Source: Anseranas semipalmata
Lineage: Eukaryota > Chordata > Aves > Anseriformes > Anseranatidae
Length of the DNA stretch: 64,000 bases
Assembly (NCBI GenBank): GCA_013399115.1
Contig: VXAA01001511.1
Span: 345,834-409,833, forward strand
Direction: 5' to 3'
In this document: piece after piece, positions 39,481 to 51,500 of the stretch
Numbering within the stretch: position 1 is the stretch's first letter
How the letters are laid out: the number at the start of each line of letters is the position of its first letter
Position numbers and translations under genes: made by a program
Notes under the pieces: generated by a model
What the model saw: only the letters and a program-made list of their open reading frames with translations
Database searches by the model: none
What the model was told of the DNA's origin: nothing

Positions 39481-42400
39481 AAATCAAACTGTGGTCACCA
39501 GCTCTCCAAGAGGTAAATATTTCCTCCCGTTCACACCCTTTTTCCAAATTATCCTAGGATTATACCAATTTTAAGTAGAGAATTAATGCAGAAAAAGACT
39601 CAGTTCGATACTAATAAGCAACTCGGATAGCCCCAAGGGACTTTTGACAGGCAAACTAAAATTTTGATAATGAACTGTTTTTGTATTGAAACAAACAAGT
39701 CTGTATTCTTTCAGTGTGAACCTCATCTTTGTTTGACTGAATTAAATTTTTCAGCCAAGATTTCACTCACATAACAAGAAGTGACTCCCTTTCTAGTTTC
39801 TTTGGTAAACCATTACTTCTTTAATTATTATCAACCTTGTTCCAGTGTGATAAATTGCTAATTACTTAATACCCTAATCAGCGTTCATTCTTTGCACAGA
39901 TAAACTGTGACAGCGCCATTAATTTAAATAGTAATTTCACTTAATGGCCAGAACGGCACACCAGATTTTTATGCAGCATTTTCTGAAGACTGCATCCATC
40001 ACTGCAATATTCTGACATAAAGATGTCTGACGTGCACTAACTCACTTAGGGAGAGCAGATGTTGCAGAGCAGAGTTTGGTAGTAATTCCCATAGTGCATC
40101 ACTTCAGCATGAATGAGCTGCAAAGGCAGAGGTAGACAGTCTTCTGAAACTGCATAGCATAGCCCCTGACCTCTGCTTAATTTATCACATGTAGCACTTG
40201 ACTCTTGAACCTTGACACCTCAAATGTACAATTTTAAATATGCTCCAAGAAAAACAAAATAGGGCTATGTAATATTGATGGATTGATTTGCCTTCTAAAA
40301 ATCACTTTATTTAATTGCTTAAGTATCCAGAAATCCTATAAACCCTTGCTGAATTCAGCAAAATACCAAAATACAAAATATTTATCTGTAAATCAGCTGG
40401 AATGTGTGTGTCATGCTATATATGTTTATGTTTCATAGGTACATAATGCATTACAGCAAAAAGAAAATCCATGGGCTGGAAAAGACTCTTCCTGCTAACA
40501 GTGATTTCTGTCAACAATTATTTCATGTTCATCCCCAGCAACTGAAAAAATTTACAAACATAGCTGAGTGATGAATTACTAATTTAGTAAATCTGCAAAA
40601 CCAATGCTTTCTAAAGGGAAAAATGAGTATTAAAAGGCTTAGCCTTTGGAGCCAGAATAGAAGATCAACAAAATACAGAGCCAGTGTACATTGCAAACTA
40701 CTCCAAAAATCCTTGGCTTACATTTGTGTATTGCAACTATTACAGATCAGAAACCAGAACAGTACAAAGCATCATCTTTCACAAGTTTGCAATGACAGTA
40801 TAGGGGCATTTTACTAACTTTTTTTTTTTTTTTTTTTTTAAGAGAAAATCCATCAGTGGTTTCAGCTTCCATTATCCTTTATAGACTGAAATAGACAACT
40901 TTTGATAATCACATTGTAGCCGTGGGGCTCAGGATGTGTGCATACAATGGCATCACTGCCATCCTTTGCCAGTAGATGTCTCTATGGTCCCCCCACTAAA
41001 TAAGGCCAACAAGGGGCATAAAATAAGATGCAAGAAAATAGACATAAAAAACAAACAAACAAAAGAGTAACGTGAGATGGAAGAAACATTTCTTGTTGCA
41101 GGACAGACTCTCTGAGAGAGGTATACAATGGCAAAAGAAAAAGTTCTACCATTCAAGCTCTTAAAACCAACACTCAGTGCAAAAATGGGTCTAGATTATG
41201 CAGAAACACGCTGCTTTCAGCAGAACTGATTATGCAACAAAAAGGCTGTGCACAAGATTTGCACTTATAGTGATTTTTTTTCTCATATGATTTTTTCAAG
41301 GAACTGAAAATTGCAAACACAGGCTTAAAATTGTTCTTATATTTTTAACCACAGCATCCATTGCCAGCTACAAAACAGAGCTTTGGAAGCATGTCAGCTT
41401 TTGCATAAAGCCACCCCTGTTACCTCTTCCCCTTCTAGACAATGGGATCAGCTTTCCAATTACCATATTCTTACAAATGTCTGCTTATCCATTTGCCAAT
41501 GATAAGTAAATTATGCTTTTGTGTGAGAGTGTTTTTTTTCCATCAGAAACATTATAAATAAGAGGGATAGGGAGCATGTAGATTTTGTGCATGGCTTGTG
41601 CATTTTCATGATGTATTTAGCAAGGCTGAATTACTCTAAGAAATTAAGCAAAAACATATTGAGCATGATGTATACGATATGATAAGAAACCACAATCTAT
41701 TCTATGCTTAATGCAGAATAATATGATCTCTTTTCAACTACAGTGCTAATTCATCTTTGAAAACTGTTTTCATGTTCAGCTGTATGCTGGCTCACAGCAT
41801 AAAGTCCTCACAGGAAATCTGTGAACGATGAAAAAGCTACTGTTTTCCTTTTTAATGGCCAAAAAAGTGTCATCATGACCCATTCTCAAGAAAAATGGTG
41901 TAAATGATAGAGTGCTATAGGCTAAACACATTTTAAAAAAGAGGGGTATAAAGGTTTTTTAAATATATATATTTAAGGAAAAAAAACTGTTAAGAATACA
42001 TATATACTGAAATGAAGAACATAACTTTCATCCCAAGATACCTGTATTACACTCCTACACAACTCATCTGCCCAGAGAGAGCAGTAAAAACATAAACGCT
42101 ACCCCAGCAGTTCTGTTCCAACAGCATCTGTTAATTCACTCCATTTATAAAATACATATTGACAAAGACAACTGAACTGGGACCAGGGAGATTTGATTTG
42201 GTGTGAGAAAGTCAATTCAATGTGATTTTGTTAAAGGGCTCCTGCAGGCAAATAAAAGAGTTTAAGTAATAAAGTACATAAAGAGATGTTTTATGAGCCA
42301 GCCCGGTCTTGTGGCAGCCACACAATGCACTGCTATGCAAGAGGGCCTTGCTCAGAGCTGTTATTGTGAGTCCTGCGTAGATGCTGTAGTTCAGGCACAA

Positions 42401-43411
42401 TTAGGGATCAGAGTGAGGGGAAGCACCACGCAAGTGGTGCGGTTCACAGCATACACTCCATGATTCACCACTGGAAGGGAGAAATCATTGCCATAGCTCT
42501 TAGTTTAGTCCTTCCTAACAGTCAACACAGAATGCGAGTACTTTGAACATCACAGCGGCTGAAGGATCCAGTGAACGCAAAAAATAAGTGGTTGAGCTCA
42601 TTCTGGGGGAAAGGAGGAGTTCAGCCTTCAGATCTGGGGTCTCAGTTATATGTTAGGATCTCTAGTTGTACACTGAGAGGCTCAAACTGGCACACACTTG
42701 GCAACCAATCTTAGTACATCAAGCAGAACTGGTACTAAACCTTCACTATTTCAATGTTTTGAAATCGGGTTCCCCTTTGGGACTGCAGTTGGTTTTGAAA
42801 TCTTTTTGTCAGGCTCAGAAAACCTAAGGCTGATGGTATATAATTTCCCTAATAAATGCAGAAAGAAAAGACACATGAAAATACCTGAATAGGGTTTGTA
42901 ATAATACCTCCAATCTCTGTCACCAGCTAGTCACAGAGTGCTTTATGAGGAAGTAAGGTTCATATTGTACATCTAGGTGATGCAGTATCTTCTTGTGATA
43001 TGCAAGAAATTAATGGGATACACCAAATGAATAAGTGACTTGCACTGGGGATTAAGCTTTGTTAATTTTAAACTGCAGTGGGTTTACCCCTGTGTAGATG
43101 CATGAGTGAGGGACATGGGCCTCCAACCAGATAGCATTGTCATCTTCAATTCCTAGGTGACTAACTCCACATCTCCAGAGCAAATGGAAAATCCTTGCAC
43201 TGAGATGTATGGCAGCACAAGGTGGCCAAGTCTAACCTCAGCTCTACTGACTAAATGAGGACTGGTCCAATTTTGTGACCAGAATAATGAAAGATCAGAC
43301 ACTCCCTTTGAATTCTCTGGAGTGTCTCCAGATCCCGCAGCTTTTGGACAAAGGCAAAGAAGATGGGTTATCAAAAGCTCACCATTTTGCAATCTATTTG
43401 AAAAGGTAGGT

Positions 43412-43723
43412 TGTACTGGGTCTGGCTGGGATAGAGTTAACTTTCCCTGTAGCAGCCCTTGTAGCTAGAACAGCCCTGGTATCACACCAATGTTTTGGTT
43501 ACTGCTGAGCAGTTCTGGCACAGCACCAAGACTCTCTCCAGACTCCCCAAAGCCAGTATATATATTATATATTTGTTGGGTTTTTTTTTCTTCATCTCCT
43601 TTAATTAAACTATCCTTATCTCAACCCGTGAGGTTTTTTCTTCTCCCCCTCTTCTTTTGAGGAGGGGGAGCAAGAGAGCAGTTGTGGTGGAGTTCAGCTG
43701 CCCAGCAGGGTAAACACACCACA
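43412..43723 (+). mobile_element. Second solo LTR of the same family, internally deleted, 312 bp
   Basis: It begins TGTACTGGGTCTGGC and ends GGTAAACACACCACA, the reverse complement of the copy at 20.7 kb, so it lies in the opposite orientation. Both termini are intact. About 134 bp is missing between GCCAGTA and the TA-run near 43560, removing the CAGCAATAAAAGC core element and the GC-rich middle. The flanking five bases (TAGGT and GTCCT) do not match, so the target duplication has decayed or the flanks are altered. No viral coding sequence is present. Confidence 0.85.
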
Positions 43724-43883
43724 GTCCTTTTTGGTGCGCAACCACCACATGAGTAAAGCGCAACAGTATTTTAACAAAATTGGCATATGTACCTCAACTC
43801 TGAGTATCCCACTCATGAATGGCCAATTCTACAAGAGATTTAGCAAGATGAAAACTCTTTTTTCTTGAAAACTTCTCACTTAC

Positions 43884-44105
43884 CCGTGAGAGGTCTGTGT
43901 GCAGTCCCTTTTTCTTCATCACCACAGCAGACCAAGGCTGTGCTTATGACTTCTCCACCACAGCACTGCTGTTTGAAACTGTCGTGGAGTGATCCACCAC
44001 AACAGATTTGATTCCCCGATGCGGAATAAGGCATTCCCTGGCAGCAAGAATCACCAATTCCAACTGAAACTCTGTTTTGCTCTTCGTTAGGGCAGCATAC
44101 TTCAC
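43884..44105 (-). CDS. USH2A: USH2A exon, equivalent of human exon 50 (Cys-Cys repeats)
   Basis: A 222-nt exon with symmetric phase (one base carried in, one carried out), so skipping it would keep the frame. It encodes five Cys-Cys pairs: GEVCCPNEEQ, GDSCCQGMPYS, NQICCGG, QQCCGGEV and LVCCGDEEK, ending HRPLTG with a split Gly. The stretch NRVSVGIGDSCC and the SGNQICC motif match remembered human usherin almost residue for residue. Acceptor is aattaacag, donor ACGG|GTAAGTGAG. It is about one codon longer than the remembered human exon (219 nt). Missense changes of cysteines in the human counterpart have been reported in Usher and retinitis pigmentosa patients, which fits a disulfide-stabilised fold. 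Confidence 0.95.
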
Positions 44106-46773
44106 CTGTTAATTTAAGAATACAATTAAAGATTTTATGCATGTATAGCTCTTGAAATCCCTGAGAGGATCTCAACTGATGGCAACAAGTACTAGTCTGG
44201 GTTCACACACTAGTAGTTTCATGTATAATACGTTCCACAAGAAAGCGTGGAATCACTTGGTACTTTAGAATGATATACAAGCATATGTTTACTTGTAATA
44301 ATAATTTAAAAAACACGCATTCATGAATTCAGGGCCAAGATTCTGTAACATATCAGAATGCAAGCATGAGAAAGACAAACTGAGAAGAGCAACAAAAATA
44401 ATTTCTATAAATATAATAATTATACAGCTGAAAGCCTTTAAGTAGAGGTAGCTATATAGTAAAGAAAGTTCATTCTTGCTTTGATCAACAGGTCAGTTTA
44501 TTTATTCACAGCAGAAAAAATTCCCTGTCTCCTCCAAAATCCAAGGTTGTTTTGAAGGACTAATTCATACTGTTAAATAGTTTTTCAGTGTCAGTCAGGA
44601 CTTCATCTCCCAGAGAACTTACAAAGTAAGCTAACTTTAAAAATCAAACATCAACATCACATTCAGTGGGGTTGGCTGCTAACAAAAGCATCACCTGTTG
44701 CAGGACAAGGCCTTCAGATAAGACTGTCAGTGACACTGACACTATAACGGGTGGGAGGGGTGGGATAAACTGTTTGCCCTAAACAGAGTAGATACTGCTA
44801 ATTTATTATATAAAGTACACAAAACTAATGGTAAATTGCAATAGTTTCCATTCACTAATTTCTGCACTTAGTCTGAACCGGTGTTCTAAAAGTTAAGGTT
44901 TTGTATTATCTTTCCATGTTGCAATGTTTTCTGTGGCTCAAATGTCACTGATTCAACCCTTGGAAGAAATAAGAAAAACAGATCAGAGTTGTTCTGCTAT
45001 TGAAGCGATTCCTGCCTTCCTAATTTGCAATCTCCATGCCTTCAGCCCAGTGTGCTTCAGTACGTCTAGAGCTATCAAGCTGGCCAAACAACATCTGGGA
45101 AATATGTATGCTTAGAGAGTTTTCTGTATAAATAACTTTATCAAATAAAGTCAATAATAAACAAAAAAAGATGAGAACAAATTTTTAGAGTATAATAGAT
45201 ATAATCTGTTTAGATACTTCTTCATATTTTCCTGCATCCCTCGGAATCTAATTTAGTCGCTATGCAGAGAAAGTATTAAAACATAGAATGTAGCTTATTT
45301 CTATTGGAAATAAAACTGTTTTCTTTTTATTTTTTTAAAAGAACTATTAGACATAAGACACAAAGGATCAGTAACCTTCTCATTAACCTCTCAAAATGGG
45401 ATCCATTCCAAGCTAGTCTTGAAAATGTTCTCACTCTGAAAACTACCATGCAGTCTTACCAGTTAATTGTTATCCTTATCAAAGTATGACCCACATTAAC
45501 ATTTAGCTTGAGGTTATTAGCATATTTATAAAAATTAAAAAGAAAAAAGAAAAAAGTGACCAACATTGTTCATGTTGCTGCCCTTTAGAGTATGGAAAAA
45601 GAGAATGCAGCAAGTGTACTCAGGAAAAAAAATGTTTAAAATCATGTTCAGATATTCACTGTTTCATGCTTGGGGACTGCTGACTGAAGAACTACTTTCA
45701 GATATAAGACATTTTGTTTCATTGTACTTTTCTTTCTTGATGTAAACAACATTAAGCTAGTTAACATAGACCACTGGATGGGGACAGGGGTCACAGTATA
45801 ATCTTTCCATTTCAGTACACTGAGATTAATGAGGCCAGCAAAATACTCTTCTCTGGTTCTTCCATGTGATAGTATTTTCTGATGACATCATGGAAGACAT
45901 TCTAATATTGTGATACATGAATTACTTTTCATGGGATCAGAACTTGGGATGTGCTGAATGCACTGGCAAAAATTCAAGCTTTTCTGAGCCTAGGGAATGT
46001 GTGCCAGCTCATGAGTAATGGAAGCATTTTAGCTCCTGACCTGACAATTGCCTACAAAGAGATATATGCTCTGAACAGTGCCCCAGAAAGGACTCTCTTC
46101 CCCATTTTCTTCCCCTCTCCCTGTCAAAAAGCCACTAACCAACAAGAAACCAAACTCTGGACGGTAGCATAGAAGCACAGTTTTGGCAAAGTTCCTCAAC
46201 AGTTCTGAGTGTCAGACAGTATGATCAGCCTTAAGAAAGCAATATATTTCGATCAAAGATAATACACACCGTTTGATCTATAACACAGGTAGAAACAAAC
46301 AATAGAAAATACTGTCAAAACAAGTAGAAGTGATGTAGTCTGTAGTATCAACCCCAAATGCTAACAATTGTTCCAGAGAAGAAATGGCTAGGGAAAATCA
46401 CAAGGGGTCAAGTCAAGCAGAGAACTAAACTGTACCACTAAATTGCCTGATGGTGTTCCTATTAAGCAGAACTGCCCTCCCCATTATGCAGCACTTACTG
46501 CAATTAAGTATAGTTTGGTATAAATTAGTTCTCTGGGAAATGACCCAACCATCAGGTTTTATCAATTAAGCCTTTATTGTATAAAGTGTACTGTGTTTAG
46601 AAGACAAAGTGCAATTTTCTTTGCTTAATCCCACTGAACACAAGCCTAGAAGACACCTAGAAATCTTGATAAATCCCACATTTATTGCTATGTTTTCATT
46701 CTCCTTGGTTTAACAGATATATCAACTTTGTTGTTTTGTTTCTTTCAAGCACTTGAAAGGAGTTGTCTCTTAC
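44106..46773 (-). other. USH2A: USH2A intron, 2.7 kb
   Basis: GT-AG intron, AT-rich, with no recognisable repeat or exon. Confidence 0.88.
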
Positions 46774-46942
46774 CTACTAATACCCTGGTGTAATAACCAC
46801 CACAGCACTGATGTTTCGGTTGCACAGCATGTATCTGACCACCACAGCAAACCCCTGGTGAATTAAGAATAAATGGAATGTACTTGTCTTCGCAGCATTG
46901 GAAGCCAGGTTTATTGTCGTGCAGAATCCCATTACAACATAC
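46774..46942 (-). CDS. USH2A: USH2A exon, equivalent of human exon 49 (Cys-Cys repeats)
   Basis: A 169-nt exon, phase 0 in and one base over, found by similarity rather than as a long open frame. It begins VCCNGILHDNKPGFQCC and continues with EDKYIPFILNSPGVCC and GGQIHAVQPKHQCC, ending GGYYTRVLV plus a split Gly. That is four Cys-Cys pairs spaced 14-16 residues apart and no other cysteine. The acceptor is cttttag before GTATGTTG and the donor is GTAG|GTAAGAG, both good. Human usherin has the same pattern here (VCCNG, RCCEEKYIPF, GVCCGG, HQCC), and the remembered length is identical. No function is known to me for this region beyond being extracellular and probably disulfide-bonded. Confidence 0.95.
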
Positions 46943-47323
46943 CTAAAAGTAGTTTAAAAAAAAATAAATCCGTAAGGTAACATCTGTTATACAGAACACA
47001 ATGTGTTCTCTGACAAAACAACATATATGAAAAACACATACAAAACATCCGAGTACGGACACTAATCTGACTGCAGTCAAATAAAATGTAACTTGGCTAA
47101 AATCCTGTGCCCTCCAGCATTATCAGACTTCAATAAACTACTGTATATCTGACAGAATGTTGCTATTTTATGGCCGTCAACCATACTGCACCTTAATAAA
47201 ATAGTCCATTAATATGAATCATCCTCATATGCCTTGCAGGCTGTTTGAGTCTCTCAATGTAGAGTAGATTGCAATGTGTAGATATAAGCCACCATCACCC
47301 TACCCTTTCCTTTCATCCCCAAT

Positions 47324-47347
47324 TCTTATTTATTTATTTATTTATTT
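47324..47347 (+). repeat. (TTTA)n microsatellite
   Basis: About six TTTA units. Confidence 0.9.
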
Positions 47348-48329
47348 AGTCATTTATGAGGAGACGTGTCATTTGAAACCTTACAACTGAAAAACAGTAT
47401 TTCCTAGTATGACCACTTGCATTTTTTTTCACTTTATAATAAGTGGAATTTTCTTCTTATAAGACACGATCAGTTATTTATGACCACTGTTCTTCAGACA
47501 ATGTGATCTCAAGAGAATAATATTTATATAAGGATTTTTTTTTTCAAAATACAATTTACATGGAAATGAAATTTGAAAAGGCCTTTAAACTGTACACTTC
47601 TTTCTAGGTGCTGTTGAGAAAATTATAAATTATTTGCACACTTACACCTGTGTAGATGGAATGACACACTGTATATATAGAAAATCATATAGAACAGGCG
47701 GTAGAACCGTTGTGAAAAAATGTAACCTCGGAGCCTACAGTCAGTGTGACTTGTATTAGCCAGAAGGATGCCTCTTACGGTTAGACAGAAAATGTGGTTG
47801 GTAGTACAGCACAGATTTTGGAGCAGAGTTGCTCCTTTGTTTTCTTTTGACACAGAGCACTTCCACCCTTCACAGTAACCATGTTCTAAATCAGGTCATT
47901 TTAGCAGCAAAGGAGGAAAGCATCCCTCTAGAAGGATCTTTACCTAGCTACTTGAATTACTAGCTGACAAAAATTTTTAAAAACTGTGTATTACTAGGCT
48001 CAGGACATCTAATTTATATTACATAAATAATGTTAACATAAATATATACATACAAGAAAAAATGACTATTAATTTCCTGACTTCTATGTGAATACATTGT
48101 GCTCTGTTTTCTTTCTGTTTTGAATGGCCTTTAGTCAATCTCCCATGGAAATACTAGGTTAGCTTCTGAAGTCACAATTTAAAACACACAAACAATATGC
48201 AACCCAAAATTAACATGGGCAGGGCAGAAGGTATTCCTCATTATATCTGGAGGTTTTGTGGCCTTATATGCTTTGAATGGTTACATAGTTCTGTGCTTTT
48301 CCAGCACACTTTCTCATTCGGCATCTGTG

Positions 48330-48540
48330 TTTTAGACTACCAATGCAGTTGAATTGTGTCATTTTCTGTTCAGGAATTTTGAGCCTCTGCAGGTCCTATT
48401 ATATTATTTTGCTGTCCACTATGTCGCTGGCAATATAATCCAATCTATGAATTTGATTAACCCACTGTTCTTTCTTCCAGATCATTAGTTAAGATATCAA
48501 ATAAAACTCTGCTTTACATCTCTTCTCTGCTTTCTATCTT
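48330..48540 (-). mobile_element. Possible old CR1-like remnant
   Basis: CTTCCAGATCATTAGTTAAG followed by ATATCAAATAAAACTC resembles an antisense CR1-type phrase (roughly TCCAGGTCATTTATGAAGAT ATTAAACAG). Only about 40 bases match convincingly, so both the call and the limits are weak. Confidence 0.3.
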
Positions 48541-51500
48541 TTGGATTTCATTTTTTAAGACTGGCACACACTCCAGGCTGAGTTCTTCTTCACTTACAAT
48601 TGGCTCCAAAGCACCTAGAAGATTACCTGGTCTCTCTATATTTGTAAGTAATTTAAAGACACTCTTAACAATATCATATCAAGTACAATCATAACACTGT
48701 CCTCAGAATAGACCACATTTAGCAACAATTCTTGATACTTGCAAAGACAGCCCTCTGCTCTTTTACTGCATCCTTAGCTCGAGACACCAGAGCCAGTATA
48801 TGCTGTACCTGCCTGCACAAAAGGAGGCCAAATATATATTTCTCACATATTCTTGGTCCCACCTTGTGTGCACTTTGGGATTGTGCCTCCCTCTGTGACC
48901 TGTTTAGACCAATTGCTCTGCTTCTTTTCATGGATTTCATTTGTCATCGCTGTCCTGTTTCCTTCTTTTCAATGATGTTCACCACCCAAATTTCACCCAA
49001 ACACAGTCTTTCCATCTTTACAGATGAAGAAACTTGCACATGTTTGACATTACCCTGGCTCAAATGCTTGAGCAGCCATTTTACTTTCCATGTGATGGTT
49101 CCAGTCTTCTCTTATGAATCCTCAGCAGAAACAGCTGCCCTGCATATTTCACACTGGAAGGGCCACTTCAGTGCTAAGTCCAAAGCACTCTGATTGCAAC
49201 ATTATTTGCAAGATTGTATTATTTTTGGTGTCTCTTCTTTTCCTCCTGAATTCCCTCAAAAAATCCCCAGATGAATACCCAGGTATGTTCCAATAGTTTC
49301 AGCAGCTACTTTTCCTTGTTAAAAATTATTTAAGACCCTCAGTACTTCTCAATACCCTACAGACAACTTCTAAAAAGAGGTCCAGTCAGCTCTTAAACAC
49401 ATTCAGACTCTCATTTGGCTTTACTGATTGGTATAGTCGGTTCTATTATTATGTAGCTCCATAACGTTCTCTGCAGTCAGCTGTAAATTGTTAAATAACA
49501 CTTTTTTGGCAGTCCTCTAAAGATAGTTTCTATTTGCATTGATATTCAGCCCAAGGATTCTGCATTATCAGTCCATAAAGTAAAATGCATTCAAGTAATG
49601 CTAAAATTATGTCATAGACAAAGAAGAAAAGCAGATGGATTGAAAGTTATAGTGGCAAAAGGTTATTATTATCTCATCCTCTTAGATCTCAAAATGACAG
49701 TCCCAACTGGATGGTGTAACTCTGTATGTGGAAGCAGAATACTTGTAGCTATCAGATACAGTGACACCAACATTTTAGGCAGGTCTGAGATTCCACTCTC
49801 ATACGCAGGGTTGAATGCTTGATGTATACTTGCTAACCAGAAAATCTCTATTATCTGTGGAGATAGATGAAACAAGATGCACATCCTGAGCTGTCACGGG
49901 AGCCCTTAAAAATACTGGTAGACTGAGTTACTCACAAATGAATCCTATAGCTATCCTCCCATCTAAGCACACAAAGGGACTGTGACCCAGGAGCACAGGG
50001 ACTGGGCAGGGCTCGGCATAAAGAAAGGCTTAATGGGATACCTGAGAAAAGTCCGGTCAGCCAAGACCCTAGTGCAGAGCAACTAGATATCAAATCTGGC
50101 AGGCAGGATTACACTTTTTTTTTTTTTCCTGCTATTTTTTAACAATAGTCCAAACTTACCTATGCAACTTGGTTTTAATTTAAATTTAATTTTAAATTGT
50201 GTCATCCCTGATCCCTCTGCTTGCTGAAGACTTTGCTGAAGGATATTATCTGGCCTTATGGACACATGCCAGTTGAGCTAGGACTGATTTACTCAAATAA
50301 ACAGATGTGCAAGGCAGCCATGTTTATCCTTCTTGTCAAACGCTTGCTGCCAAAGCCACTTTGTGAAATAGCAATTCACAAAACACTCTAAGGAATTCCT
50401 ATTAGCTACTAGAGTTCATTAAAAATTTCTGCCTGTGGAGCAAACACCAGAGTAATGATTGACCCATCATGTTCTCATGTGAGAGGGAATATTTTAAATT
50501 AGCAAAGCTCATTCTTTTTTACTTAAATTATCCCAGAGTCTGTATAAACATCCTTTTTTGCTAAGTATACGTATTCATCCATTTCCCAAACTGCTGTTCT
50601 CTTTTAGTAATTTGTACATCCTTAGATCAAAAATCCCGGAGCATAAATGATTGTTATTCTGCTACAAATCATTAAATATTATCTTACTAAAATGAGTTTC
50701 ATTTCATGTCTTTCAGGTGTGTTACCACACACATTATATATGAAGTGTTATCTTTTTAAAGATTCTCTAAGCCTGAAAGAACATGAAAAGACTTTTCAAA
50801 AAATTGCTAGCATTAATAGTAAATTTTACATAAATATTGATGGAATATCCTTCATCAGTGTCTAGATGTGTTCATTTTCACTCCTGAAATCATGTTTGTT
50901 CAGCTAGCTATCAAGCCACTGTTTTGCTTCTCCTGTCCTTAAAGAGAAAAGTTTTCAACAAATGACACATATTAATTATGATGAGTGAAGGGGTAAGCCT
51001 GTACTTCCTAGTTATATTTGATTAGTTCATTAACTACAGATTTATATAGCTTGTTGCTGCTATAAAAAAGTACTGAAGCTGTATTAACATCTTCAGTCGG
51101 GACCCTTTTAATTGTTGATGTTCACACCCAGGATCTATTGTATATGGAAATTATTAGCCTTTATGTCATTATTTTAATTACATTTTTACTGTACCTGTCT
51201 ATTTTCAGTGCTTACCTCAGGTTGCCAGCAACAACAGAAGGACAGTGTGGCAGCTACTTGGACAAGAAAGGAATGCCTTCCCTACCATACTCAGATCATG
51301 CTCCCTGATGGGTGAAGCTGGGGCACATTCCCTTGTTAATTGAAGTATATCTCTGTAGATCTTGTGCTATGTGCTCTGTAAGCTGATGTCTGTTTTTAGA
51401 TTGCAAATATGAATTGAGTTACGGATCACACCCTACTGAAAACACATAGGAAAAGACAGACAATTTTGGCAGCTTGGGAACACCCAAGCAGCACAGGCCT

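Larger units (their letters stand above)
38380..43883 (-). other. USH2A: USH2A intron, 5.5 kb
   Basis: GT-AG intron. It holds a shortened LTR at 43.4-43.7 kb, a possible old interspersed-repeat remnant near 39.4 kb, a cluster of TAAT-type motifs near 39.9 kb, a poly-T run near 40.83 kb and an AT palindrome near 41.97 kb. Confidence 0.87.

Noticed and set aside
48732..49193. A 153-codon open frame on the plus strand, the longest outside exons
   Set aside because: The translation resembles no protein I know and has no repeat or domain pattern; the region is intronic to USH2A, and one frame of this length is expected by chance in 64 kb.
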